A DNA stretch of 64,000 bases, from contig CAXIPT010000014.1 in the NCBI GenBank assembly GCA_964030475.1, positions 417,675-481,674 of the forward strand. The letters run 5' to 3'. The DNA comes from Tethya wilhelma. Lineage: Eukaryota > Porifera > Demospongiae > Tethyida > Tethyidae. Made by a program: the position numbers and the translations under genes. Numbering within the stretch: position 1 is the stretch's first letter; the number at the start of each line of letters is the position of its first letter. This document shows positions 11,746 to 23,399 of the stretch, in pieces. The notes under the pieces were generated by a model. It searched no databases. It worked only from the letters and a program-made list of their open reading frames with translations, and was not told the DNA's origin.

Positions 11746-12150
11746 ATGGTCGCACATTTTAATACACGCACATTGACAATGCCGGGAAATGTGCAGAATT
11801 GTGTGCAGGGCTCTCTGGAAATACCAGGAGAAGTACTTTCTCTACTGACTAGTTTTTCTACCAATGGTCTCTTCAAACCTGTGTGGACTTTCTCTAGTCA
11901 CTCCCATGGATACAGTTTGAAAATTCACTGGAATTCATACCAGTCAGCTCCTAATAATGCCCACTCGTATCTGTCTGCCAGGGCTGTCCGCAGCAGGCAG
12001 AGAATGGATGCCTTTCTGTCTAAAAAGGCTGCTCCTAAACCCCAGAATACTAGTTCTGAGTGTGATGGAAATCCTCCACTATCAGTGCCCCCCTCTCAGC
12101 AGGATGTAGGCACTGGTCACAGCATAGATAATAGTCAAAGTCTTCACTGA
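11746..12150 (+). CDS. hypothetical protein 1 of the TTAA element
   Basis: Open frame of 134 codons from an ATG. The first half is mixed in composition (MPGNVQNCVQGSLEIPGEV). The second half has a basic stretch, SARAVRSRQRMDAFLSKKAA, and then becomes Ser/Pro/Gln-rich. I recognise no family. It is wholly inside the TTAA-flanked element and ends 46 bases before the next frame, so the two could be parts of one protein split by a frameshift. Confidence 0.4.
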   Translation: MVAHFNTRTLTMPGNVQNCVQGSLEIPGEVLSLLTSFSTNGLFKPVWTFSSHSHGYSLKIHWNSYQSAPNNAHSYLSARAVRSRQRMDAFLSKKAAPKPQNTSSECDGNPPLSVPPSQQDVGTGHSIDNSQSLH

Positions 12151-12196
12151 AAATATCAAAAGTGATGGAACTCCTCTTCTCTCTTTCTCTGCTGTA

Positions 12197-12796
12197 TTGT
12201 GTGCTCAAGAATCTCAAGAAACCAGCTCTAGTCTAGATCGTCTCTCAAGTTCCCCGGCTATGCGGCCAGCTGAGTTTAATGCTACATCTGCAGCCTCATT
12301 GACCATTGAGTCTGGTTGTCAGACTGGCCAGTCAGATCACTCCTTGCATGATGTCTTGGAGTCACCTTTTTCCAGTCCTGTGGCAGCCAGAACTAGAAAT
12401 AAGTGTGCTGTGAAGTTTGGCTCTACGTGTGATGATCAAGTTCTTACTGCTGGTGACTCTCAGACTGTTGATCCTGGATTCTCTTTTCCTCAACTTAAGC
12501 TTCCTAAGTTAGCTGTCACAAGGTACGATCAAGACTACTTCAGATGTGAGGACAAAGTTTCTGCTGATAGTGTGAAGTCCTGTATGGAATCTCAGTGGTC
12601 TGGTTTGGTTGGCCCTGGTAAGAAGGTTAATGTGAAATTTAAGAATGAGTTTGTTGCTGGCCTGGTTGAGAAAGTTCTTTATATCTCGAAGCTCTCTTCA
12701 ACTTGTTCCTACTATTATGCCACAGCTAAGGTGGTTGTCTCTCTTCGCGGCAATTCTTCAAGTTGTGAATATCAATTTAGAGATGTGATTTTATAG
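12197..12796 (+). CDS. hypothetical protein 2 of the TTAA element
   Basis: Open frame of about 199 codons with no ATG at its left end; the first ATG gives MRPAEFNATSAA. A Ser/Thr-rich N-terminal half is followed by a more ordered C-terminal part (KLPKLAVTRYDQDYFRCEDK, then FVAGLVEKVLYISKL). No transposase or reverse-transcriptase motif is visible. It may be cargo or the DNA-binding part of a truncated element protein. Function unknown. Confidence 0.4.
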   Translation: MCAQESQETSSSLDRLSSSPAMRPAEFNATSAASLTIESGCQTGQSDHSLHDVLESPFSSPVAARTRNKCAVKFGSTCDDQVLTAGDSQTVDPGFSFPQLKLPKLAVTRYDQDYFRCEDKVSADSVKSCMESQWSGLVGPGKKVNVKFKNEFVAGLVEKVLYISKLSSTCSYYYATAKVVVSLRGNSSSCEYQFRDVIL

Positions 12797-13081
12797 TCAC
12801 TGTGTGTTATTGTACTTAATTTTGTGTATGTTTGTTCTGTTCCCCATCCCTTCTGGGCCTATTTTTGGCCTGTACAATGAATGAATGAATTGTTCTACGC
12901 ACATTATGGCTTCACTACGCGGTGTAAATTACTACGCGTACAACTTCCGTGCAATAGCACCTTTAAAAAGGATGGCGATCTTAACCGAATCGGTTGAAGT
13001 GACAAAATTAACAAGCAAAAATTTATAGCGGCCGGTGAAAATTCCCTGATCTACTGTATTCAATAATAATTTTAATACTAC

Positions 13082-13489
13082 ACCCCTTCCTCACTTAGCT
13101 GGGAAGTGATAATTCACGAATATAATACATGCAGTGACGCACAAGAGAGTCAGCCCATTTAATACATAAGCCAAGTAGTATAGATTTGAACCTTTTACAG
13201 GTGGACATCTTGCCCGAGAGTGGTAACTACGAGCAAAACCTTGGACTAGGTTGTGATGCTTGAGATAGGTTGGTCGTGACCATGCACTATACTCACATCA
13301 GGACCTAGCAATATGAAATCATCAACACTATTCTGACTATCATTGTCACGCTCACTTGAGAATGTCACTCGTGAACGCAAATGATCCACATGGTATGGCC
13401 ATCCTCCAACATCACCAGAAATAAAAAAGGGACTGGTCTTGCTAGATCTAGAAACTTGTCCTGGCAACTATATTGGGAGGATTCTGGAA
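13082..13489 (-). pseudogene. Ty3/Gypsy integrase C-terminus, polypurine tract and LTR start
   Basis: Read on the minus strand, 13489-13240 gives LPGQVSRSSKT and later WPYHVDHLRSR, the usual end of a Gypsy integrase (PG.V, then H(V/I)DHLR). Downstream is a purine tract, GAGGAAGGGG (13092-13083), followed by TGTAGTATTAAAA. This fits the polypurine tract and the TG start of a 3' LTR at 13082. The LTR would continue past the nested TA element. The integrase catalytic part lies at 17441-18740, separated by a Penelope-like insertion. Confidence 0.6.
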
Positions 13490-16400
13490 GATTAGCAATT
13501 GGAGCATTTGGAAGACATAGAAGAAGCATTTGGAGAATTATTGGAAGACTGAAGAAGTGAGAAAGAATTATACATACCAGGAAGAGATATTTATTCGAAA
13601 GCAACCCTAAAACCCAAAAAAAGAACAAACCAAATTCTAAACATATCTTTCCCAAACCCATTGACCTGACATACAGAAATGTCAAAGAGCAATAACAAAA
13701 CCAACCACACACGCAGCCCGATTGTCCTAAGAAATGGCATCTCCAAAGGCCAAAAAACACTCATAAACAAACAAACCAGCCAAGGAGGCCCATCAAACCT
13801 ACTTACAACGGTACCTGAAACACAACAAAATAGCCAAGCAGGCGAAAGCCAACCAGGGATTAACCGAACAAGTACCCAAACTGACCTAACGGGCTCACAA
13901 GTCAATGGAACTGGCAGCAACAATAGCCTTATGGACTATACCAACACAGATGTTGTAAACACACAAGGAGCAACCATGCCCTCACCCGAAGATGAACTAA
14001 ATCCTGGGGGACAAGACCTGAACGTGACCGTTACAGCATCTGACCAAAAACTCCTTGCCGGAGGAGACTCAATTGATGACTTAAACGTATCTGGACTCTT
14101 AAACCAAACTGTGAAGGAACAGGCCAACTAATGATGGAAATTGAACAAGCTTCACAGCCAACCAGACACACAACAGAAATAAACTACAACCTAGCCGAAA
14201 CAAAAGCACTCCTAACCAAAAAAGGAAAAAAGGCTAAGAGCAGCCTTTGCCATTTTAACCAAGGCCAACCACCACAAACATTTCATGGAGGTCTGCCTAA
14301 AAGAAAGAGAAAGCCTCCAAGGAACATGTCTCTATGGTGTAAGCCACACATATACCATTCTGATACTGAAGTCGAAAAGGACTGGAGAGACATTCTTTTA
14401 CACCATGCCTCTCTAAAGCTAGTAAGCTTACTGATCAAACATCACTCAAAAACAATCACCAAAGAAAAACAAATTCTCAAAGAAATCCACGCAGATATCA
14501 AAGAATTAGCCAAAAACGAACAAGACCCCGATATTAGAGCACTAATACAAAGGCAATGGAACGACATAACAAGAAAAGCAACAAGAGAAGCTACTCAGCT
14601 CAGTGAAACACTAAAGGACTCAAGAGACAGCAAACTGACTAACAAGAGAAGAAGGGAGACATACAAAGACGAAAGCACAAGTCCCAAACACTAAATGAGA
14701 AGAACAGAAGAAGAAAGCCAAACCATGTCACATGGGAAATCCTCCCACGACCTTCTGCAATTACTTGGGAACTTACTCATGGAGAACCAAAAAAACGAAA
14801 CACCCCCTCGGCAACCAGAAAGAGAAGAGGCAACCAAGGACACTTCCGCCAAGACAGAGGAAAAGAAAGAGCAAACGAAAGAGACTACCCGAGGAAGAAC
14901 TATTGAACTTCAAGACAAAGAGAAGAAGAAATAAATTTTTGAACAAATTAAGTCATTTTAACTCTTTTCTGAATTTGTCTTGTACAAGTTTTAATAATAA
15001 TAATAATGATTACAATAACAATGATTTATCTGATAAAAATGCGAATAACCACGAATCAAAAGCGGATGAACAAAATGAACTAGTTATATTAAGCACAAAA
15101 TTCAAACTCACTGTAGATCAAATTAAAGTACTCAGAAAAGGATTAAGCTTTGTCTCTAAACCTAAACAAACAAACATAAAAAACTTGTACACAGACATTT
15201 GCAAATTTATCCAAAAACTAAGAAGCACATACTACAGCAAACCAAGATCAATACCAGAAACAAGCAAATGAAAAGAATGACAAAACTGCAAGAGACCCAA
15301 ATCAAAATACACTCCAAAGCCCTTTAAGGAAAGACATTAATTGCCCAAATGATAAACTTGAAACCTTTATCCATAGAATTAGACTAGAAATCATTGATGA
15401 AACACAACACAAACAAACAAAATCAGACATGACAATGAGAGAACGAAGAGCACTAACTGAACTCAAACACAATAAACACATAACTATAAACAAAGCAGAC
15501 AAAGGATCAACAGTTGTCATCCAAGATAGAGAGGACTATAGCTATGTAAACGAAGGACTTAAACACCTAAACGACCCTGAACGGCTACCTCATGACACTA
15601 CTGACAAACATTAAGATCTCATCAATGAAAAACTAGAAAGATTACATGAAAATGGATTTCTAAAAAAAGAATGGTACGAATATTGTAAACCATCAAACAA
15701 AGCAAGAACATCTAGGCACTACTTCCTTAAAAAATACACAAAAACCCAATGTTGATCAGACCGATTGTGTCAAGCTGTAACAGCATTACAGAAAACATCT
15801 CAAAATTTGTTGACACATGGCTACAACCCTTTGTAAAAAGCCTACCATCACACATCAAAGACAGCAGTGAATTCATCAATTTCATCAAAAAAAACCAAAA
15901 TTCCTACAAACAGTATTCTAGTATTAAAAGATGTACAAATACCCAGAACAACCCCATGTACTTTCAATCAAAGAGCTAATGAAAGTGGTACTAGAAAATA
16001 ACATCTTCACATTTGACAGTCAATTCTATAAACAGCTACAAGGAACAGCAATGGGGACCAATATGGCTCCAAGTTATGCAAATATCTTCATGGGAGTAAT
16101 TAAAGAAATAATGATCAACCTATCCAAGGAAAACAAAAAACTATGGAAACACTTTATAGATGATATTTTCCTAATTTGGGTAGGATCTCGTGAGAAACTC
16201 ATTTCAGCAATCGACCAAATACACCCAACGATTAAATTCACATTCGAAGCAGATGAAAACAAACTAATATTCTTAGATCTAGAACTATACAAAGGAGAGA
16301 GGTTCAGTGCAACAAACGTACTTGATGTGAAACATACATAAAAAAAAAATAATAAACAATTATATGTACACGCCGAATCATACCAGCCCACTGAAACTAA

Positions 16401-17440
16401 GAAAGCTATAATGATTGGAGAGACCACGAGATACCTAAAAATTAACTCAAACAAGGACAATTTCATGAACATGCAGGAGAAGCTAATAGCTAAACTTGAT
16501 GAGAGAGGTTACCTACCAATAGAAACAAAACAAATCATCCACAAAACCAGACACCAAAATAGACACCTTACCTTAAAAAGGAAAAACAAACCCAAAAGAG
16601 TCAATCAAACATTCTTAGTCACAACCTACCATGATGATAACAAACGAGTCAAAAACATAATCAGAAAACACTGGAAATCAATTAAAAATGACTAGACCCA
16701 TAAACAAATCTTTCCCAAACCGCCCCTATTAGTTACAAGAGGGAACAAATCACTTAGAAACCTCCTAATCAGAGCTAAACTAGCCCCACTGTCAAAAGAC
16801 TCAAAAAAAGAGACTAGTCAAACAAACAACCCCACCAATCCAAGCACCATTGATGAAAAGTATCCACTCAACTTGTTCCAAGACAAACTAAATAACTTCA
16901 CTAACCCCATTAGAAATTGCAAAAAAAACTGCTTTACTTGTAAAATTCTAACCACCAACACTTTCGCAACAAGCACCCACGACAGAACCAAACACCCGAT
17001 AGATCTGCCTGTCCCATACAAAAAATTCAATTGGGACACCAAAAATATCATATATCTAGCCACTTGCACACATAAAGATTACAAAGCACAATATGTTGGA
17101 ATGTCAACTAGACCAATTAAATACCGAATATTTGAACATCTACAATCAAATAGCTCGGGCATAGGCAAACATAATATTATACAAAATAGTAACCACAAAC
17201 GAGCAGACATATAATTCCAGATCCTAGAAATGGCACCCCCTTATCTTGGTAGAGAAAATTTAAACACATGGTTAAAACAGAGAGAATATTATTGGATATG
17301 CAAATTAGGAACTCTGACCAAACTTTCAAACAAAGGCCTAAATAAAACAATCTATGATAATAACAATTAAAAACCAAATCCACATTACCAATATAAGCTT
17401 TAAAGCACAGGTGCATGCAGTTCCCACCCATCCTGACTGT
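13490..17440 (+). mobile_element. Penelope-like retroelement (RT + GIY-YIG), degraded
   Basis: Several frames in order. A Lys/Asn-rich N-terminal region (13679-14694) comes first. At 14732-15271 is LRKGLSFVSKPKQTN, with DICKFIQKLRSTYY, a Penelope hallmark. At 15429-15614 are RT fingers with INKADKGSTVVIQ. At 15749-15979 is RPIVSSCNSITENISKFVD. At 15931-16341 is the RT palm with TAMGTNMAPSYANIFMG and the active-site variant FIDDIFLIW. The GIY-YIG endonuclease ends the protein at 16873-17214 (IIYLATC, then YVGMSTRP), with a Cys-rich stretch before it; a further remnant to about 17370 reads LEMAPPYLGREN. Stops and frameshifts break it. The motif A segment, which should lie near 15920 with its catalytic Asp, is deleted. 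Not functional. Confidence 0.88.
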
Positions 17441-18740
17441 ATCACACAACTTTCATCTAAGCAATAACTCATCAGGTGCCCTGATTTCAATCATGGTCTG
17501 AGGAGTCACACAACATGCAAACAATAGCTGGGTAAGTCTCTCATCCATGGAATTTCTTAAGCTCTCGTTTAACCATCGGTACCACACCTTCAGCCAGGCC
17601 TTTTGTTGCTGAATGGTACAGTCCCAAACTCAGATAGCATACTCTATTGGCTGCCATGAACTGTTGGAACTCACTGCTTGTCTGTTATCTGACACTACTG
17701 TTATATATAGTCCATAAAGTGAAAACAATGTTCAAACTTCACTGATTACTGCCACAGCTTAGGAAGATGGAACCATAATGGCTCGAGTGAAAATCGATGA
17801 CTATATTATACCAATCTTGAAATGGGCATGTAAAGTCTACATTAAGTCTTTGTCCATGACCGAGATGGGCACTGGCATGGATTTATCAAAGCCACTGGAG
17901 GGTCAATTTGCAGGTTCTGGCATAGCTGGCAACTCTTCATGGTTCTTTCCATGTATGCGTCAATTTCTAGCCACCATATACATACAGCTATGCAAGTGAC
18001 GTACGTCATTTGGTTGCTTCCTTAGAGTTTGTGTAGATTAACTTCCGGGCCTGGTTTAGAACTACAACTCTGCTCCCCCACAATAAACAAACATCATAAT
18101 TATAATGATAGCTCTTTGATGGAAATACAACTACCTCCAAGCTCACTCCTTTAGACCAATCAAATTGCATGTATACTGTTGAATCTTGGACAGAACCTCT
18201 GATGATCACGGCTCCGAAGTTTAATCTCTTCTACTGATTGAAACTGGTAAGTTCTTGAGTTGCTGTGTTAGCAACACTAATTCTTAAGGTAACAGAGAGT
18301 TTGCTGGATTGTTCAGTAGGGGTAAACATTCACATAAGCGTTGGTATCTTAAAACACTAGTCATAGTTGAAGAATGACAATGACCAATGCTTAATTTGGC
18401 CCAAAACTTGTGATAGTATTGCCTTTTCTCTTCCTAAACGAGGCTTGTGTTTGGTCTCAAATGGCCAACCCAACACAGAATTGTGAAAGTTCTTAGAGTG
18501 CTTGCCACCAATAATGCCCATATTCTTTCTTTTAGCTTGTTGGTTAGTGAAATAGAGTTTGAAGCACATCTTTGGTGATTACAAATCCAATGGCCTTTGT
18601 TTGAAAGTGAAACTCAAAGTAGGATCAATTAGTAAAATCTGACCAATAGGATTCGAGCTTAGGGTTGCATTTCTGCGACAACGTGCATGTGATGGCTGCA
18701 AAAAATTTTCAAGAGTGCTGCAATGAGTGTGAAGTGTCAA
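17441..18740 (-). pseudogene. Ty3/Gypsy pol remnant (RNase H and integrase)
   Basis: Minus-strand fragments in several frames follow the order of Gypsy pol. RNase H text is at 18569-18357 (HNSVLGWPFETKHKPRLG). The pre-integrase region is at 18209-18006 (LLWGSRVVV). The zinc-binding part and integrase core follow at about 18000-17460 (SCQLCQNLQ, TVVSDN, LYHSATKGLAEG and a TP..TMIEIRAPDELLL end). Many stops and frame shifts separate the pieces. The reverse transcriptase is not present. The right side stops where the pogo-like element begins, and the left side abuts the Penelope-like element. Confidence 0.72.
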
Positions 18741-18764
18741 AGTGAACTTAAGGTGGTTTTTAAT

Positions 18765-21510
18765 TGAAATTATGAGTGATTCAAGCTGGAAAAGGAAGAG
18801 AAGACTACATAGGAAGGCAGCGAGGATGAGAAAAGTCAACAAGCCAATTTCACCAAGAATTTCAAGCGAACCTTCTACTTCTGGCACTACTTCTGACGCT
18901 ACTTCTGGCCCTGCTTCTGCTTCTGTTGCTGCTGCCTATCACTACCCCTGGACCCTGATGAAGTGAGTGATTAAAGCAGTAAGAGTGAAAATGAGAGAGA
19001 AGAATTTAGAGAATCCAGCGGGGAAGGGTCAGACTTTGTTGAAACATAGGTGCAGTCTGTTTTTGATGATTGGGTGTTGAGCCTTCCACTTCAAAGCTGT
19101 AAAATGCTTGCTTATAGAAACTCTTTACAAGGATGTCAACATCACTTCTTCTGCTGCAGCTCTAGAGGCAGCATGGATCATGAGAGCTATGGGTATTGGA
19201 AAGAGTTCTACCGAACTCAAAGGGAAGTTTAAGGATGAAGGCCGTGGCAAATACAAACGACTGTGCCTATTCAATGAAGAATCTCTTCATCTTCAGTCAG
19301 CAATGTGAATACATAAGAATGCTGTGAGAAAAGGAGTACCAACCTAGTCGCCAAAGATTTTTACCAGTGGGTCAACAACAAACTGTTGACTTACCACCTA
19401 ATCTCCCTCGTTCCATCACTGTAAGAACTACTGCAAGATGGCTTCATCCTCTAGGCTTCCGACTTACTAGCCACAAGAAAGGTGCTTATGTTGATCGGCA
19501 CAAGCGTGATGATGTTGTTGCTTATCGGTAGAAGTTTTTGGATGAAATGAATTCACTTTGGGAAAAGCATTTGCCTCCTCCTCCCAGTGACAAGTGAGTA
19601 GCAACTCCTCCACTCAATGCTAAAACCATGAAGCACTTATGGAACAGTGTATCTGGTGCTCATATACTACAATGAGAGTATCTAAGCGTAGGCAACAGGA
19701 GAGGAACATATTCAGCCCAAGACAAAGGTAGCTGGCATCATGGTGTCCGATTTTAGCAACACAGTGGTTACCTTCTCCCTCCTGAGTAAGTTTCACAGTT
19801 TCCTGTTGGTCTATTAGTAACTTCATGTACAGACAACGTTCCATTCCATATAAAGCCCAGGAATCGCGTTTTTATTGAAAGTGTTGTTGTGCTATTGCGC
19901 TAAGGCGAAACACGCCTGCACTTCACCGTCACATGGATCTATACAAAAGTAATGCTAGAGTATCACGCGAGAGGCTGACCAGACCTCCCGTTTCCAATCC
20001 CTCTCCCCCTCTTTTATCAATGGTACAAGGGGTTTATGTTTCGCCAAGCTGTTCTTACGCTTCATACTTCTCAGTCACTGTTGTATGCTTGTGGAAACAA
20101 AGATACCGTAGATGAGTTTTTTGCTAAACTAGGAGCAATATATGGTAGACCAAATTTGATTTCTAAGCCAAACCAAATATTTAAGGCAGATGAAACTGGG
20201 GTCACTATTGTTCATAAACTGTCTAAAGTCATTGCTCGCATGGGCAAACACAATGTGTATTACTGTTGCAGATAAAGGGAAAACGCACCCTACTCTTGCT
20301 TGTGTTTCTACCAGTGGCGAAGACATTTTTTATTTATGGGAGCGGCTAGTCCTTGAGAAGATGAGAGAGGGAGCTTATCCCTAGTACTATTTTCCATGTA
20401 TGTGAGAATGATTGGATTAGATTTTCTTAGCTAATTGTTGAAGTAATTCCAACTCCAAGGCCTGTGTTAGATGGCTACGGGTCACATGTGACAATTGATG
20501 TGATTGAACACGCAAGATTGCATGATATACATCTCTTTGTCTCCCTTCACATATATCCCACCACTTGTCGTTGGGGTTTTCAAATTGTTTAAATCCTTTT
20601 TCTCTAAGGTTTGTTGTCAGTATAATAATTATGGCAAGTAATCCTGGATGAGTGCTAACAGAAGCTTTAGTTGGAAGTGCAATCGTTCAATCTCACACAC
20701 CTTTATAACTATATACTTAGTGGGTTCAAAAAGGCTGGCATATATCCTTTTAACCCTGAACAAGTCACTGACAGACCGTTTGTTCCTTCACAAGCACTGT
20801 TGAAATCAACACCTCCAACTCCAACTTTCTCTCCTAAGCAGATTTCAAAATTCAGAGAAAGGTATGAAGAGGGCTATGATATTGAGGAATCTAAGCTTGG
20901 AAAAATGTATATCATCCAAGTTTTGAGAGTGTATCAGCAGTGTTATAACTTCAATGTCTCCCTTTCTCTGCAGTTTAGTGTCAACTGAGCCACGTAAGCT
21001 CTATCAGTACCAATGTTACCACATCTGCTTTAGTTTCTTTACCAAGTTCAGAAGAATTTCTTAATGAATCGTTGGTACTACCTCAACCACTGTCTGATTA
21101 AGGTCGCAGAAGAAAAGCTTTCAATCACAAAGCTAAAGAAATCACAGACCCTTGAAAAACTGAAACAAAACAAAAGAGCCAAAGCTGAGGCCAATATAGA
21201 TTGAAAAGGAAAAAAAGACTAGAGAGAGAATAGAAAGTGAGGGACAGACAATATAAAGAGAGAAAAAAACTGGATCAAGAAAGAAAAGAACAGGAGAAAA
21301 TGAAGCTGAAGAAGGCAGAAAGAAACAGGAAAGAAAGTTGCTGAGATTCAAGACGTGGATTCTGATGAACAGTGTGTAGGTTGTGAGAAGATGTTCGGGG
21401 CAGAAACAACTTTTAGACATATATGCGATGGTTGTGACCAGTGGTTGTTCTTCTCATGCCATAGTAAAAAAAAGCATTCAGAATTTTTTTTATTGTGACC
21501 AAATGGGGTG
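18765..21510 (+). mobile_element. pogo/Tigger-like DDE transposon with C-terminal PHD-like finger, degraded
   Basis: Fragments in order. An ATG at 18772 opens a basic N-terminus (MSDSSWKRKRRLHRKAARM). Helix-turn-helix-like text is at 19100-19310 (AAWIMRAMGIGKSSTELKGK). The DDE core includes FKADETGVTIVHK (about 20180-20220) and LDGYGSHVTIDVIEHARLHD (about 20466-20525). A GIYPFNPEQV motif lies at about 20735-20765. Last is a Cys/His-rich end at about 21340-21480 (CVGCEKMF, then HICDGCDQWLF) resembling a PHD finger, which is found on some invertebrate pogo-like transposases. Several stops and frameshifts make it inactive. No terminal repeats could be fixed by eye. Confidence 0.75.
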
Positions 21511-23399
21511 AAAACTAAGACTTAGTAGATATAATAATTATGTTCATATCCCTAGCTCAATGACATAGTGGACACAGGAATGAACTTTCACTCAATCTGA
21601 CCACCATTCCTATCCGGCTTGTTTGCTCAATCACTTTTTTAGGATTTGACCATTCCTATGTTCTCATAATGTTTGTTTTTTGTTCTATTTTTTCTGAATA
21701 CTAACTATTAGCTATGGTGGAGTTTGTACCCAGCATAGTAGTAGTTATTAACCCAGCAGCAACACAATACAAGAATACGTAAATTCTAAATAACGCACAC
21801 TTATCTGGAAAGGGTTGTCAATTTGATTTCCCAATAGCTAATTAACTTATTGAGTATAGAAATTAATGGCTGCCATACGGAGAAGGCGCTTTTTGCCTTG
21901 TATCTATTGAAGAACATGAAAAAATGATGCCAAATTAAAGGACCTGAACACAAAGAAACCACGTATATTTGTTGAAGAATCAACTTCTGAAAATGAGCAC
22001 TCTGAGAAAAGTCGTATCAAGATAGAAAAAAGAAGAAGAAGATAGAGAAATTGGGAGGTTTGGCATATTTTAGTTTGGCACTTTAGCCATGGTTTTAGGC
22101 CATGTTTTTGGGCTTGTTAGAAAGAGAATGAGCTAAGAAGTAGCGTTAGAAACCTTTTAGTGTTAAGCACTTAATTTTTGCAGTTATTATCGTGAATATT
22201 TGTGATGGGCCATCCGTGCCATTCTTATAATATTATGTAATGTTGTGTCTTAGTAATAAATTTTAATTAAGAATTCTGTTTTTAACTATGAAAAGTATTT
22301 CTTAACATGTATTACTGTATTACTGTGACAAATGTGGTGAAATAAATAGGTGTCTCATAACTTATGCAGTAAAGTATGTTTGAACTTAACTTGATTAAAG
22401 AGATTTAAACCTAGGTCCATATCCAGTGGGTAGTAATCTATCAGTATAAATATTACAGTAAAAGCTTAAGGAGTTACTAATTAGCAATAATTAAAAGTTA
22501 CATGTCTCATAATTGCCCTGCCTACTCTATTAATGACTTTGATCTTCGTGAAGAAGCACATTTCATTGCATTCTCTTTGTTAAGAAGAATCAGGTGTTTC
22601 TCACGTACACATATTACAGCTAATTTTGTCTGTGTGTGACAAATATTCTGGTTTTAATGAGCCTGTGGAACATACCCACAAACCTCTGGCCAAAGTGAAG
22701 TAAACCAAAGCCACAGAGAGGCATATTTAATTGACAGGATGAAAAATTGTGAAAGATTAATAATCAATCACATGTTACTTATGTGTTGGCCACTAACAAA
22801 AGTACTGGAAGAGATGTAATCTTGCTGCCAGTGAGTGGAGAAGCTTGAAAAACTCCTCGAACCATTTGCCCACACAACATACCTTATCAGTGGAAAAAAT
22901 TTCTCAACCTCATTATTTGTAATTCCAACATTAATTGACCTTCAAAATTACTTAAGAGAAATGATTAATAACCCACAAATACAAGTGAAGGAAGTGGTTT
23001 GTAGATATTAAAAGAGTTAGAAAGGAGATTTCAGAAGTATACAGACCCTTCTCATGATTAGTATAATCCATTTTTCATAACAGCTACTTCCTTGGTACAG
23101 AGTTGTGTTAAATGACATGCAAGTATCTTTAGCAAAGAAGCATATTTTGATTTATTTATTATTATTATTATTATTATCAATAGCTTTACAATAACGGAGA
23201 AATAATTGAATTGTATATTCATTTATTGATAGTTGGATTCCATGTAAGGGACAATAGTTAGTAGAGCATGAGGAGCAGGGGCACACAAGGTATAGAAACA
23301 GGGAAGGTCAGAAATATAATTCTCCATGAAATTTTTCCAGAAGAATTCTTTAAGCTTTTGCTTTATGATGAGTTAGATCAGGACATGTGTTGGGAACTT
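21511..23399. other. no supported gene
   Basis: AT-rich sequence. The first part (to about 22200) may be the 3' end of the pogo-like element. I see no family-level protein match elsewhere. A short (TTA)n run lies near 23153-23177. Confidence 0.5.

Larger units (their letters stand above)
11456..12962 (+). mobile_element. TTAA-flanked 1.5-kb transposon nested in the TA element
   Basis: Perfect terminal inverted repeat AGGTGCTATTGCACGG, with TTAA duplicated on both sides (11452-11455 and 12963-12966). TTAA duplication is the signature of piggyBac and some Kolobok elements. It holds two open frames with no recognisable transposase motif, so it may be non-autonomous. Near its right side, (TGAA)n (12877-12890) follows a small GGCC-containing dyad, a pattern seen at the 3' ends of some LINEs and SINEs. 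Confidence 0.75.
11374..13051. mobile_element. TA-flanked transposon with GATCAGG(G)AAATT ends
   Basis: The left end GATCAGGAAATTT (11374) and right end AAATTCCCTGATC (13051) are inverted and flanked by TA on both sides, as in Tc1/mariner-type MITEs. It carries no transposase. Most of its length is a second element inserted at 11456-12962; without it the host would be only about 170 bases. Confidence 0.7.

Noticed and set aside
13365..13923. Hydrophobic membrane proteins on the minus strand
   Set aside because: They are antisense shadows of the Asn/Lys/Thr-rich 5' coding region of the Penelope-like element.
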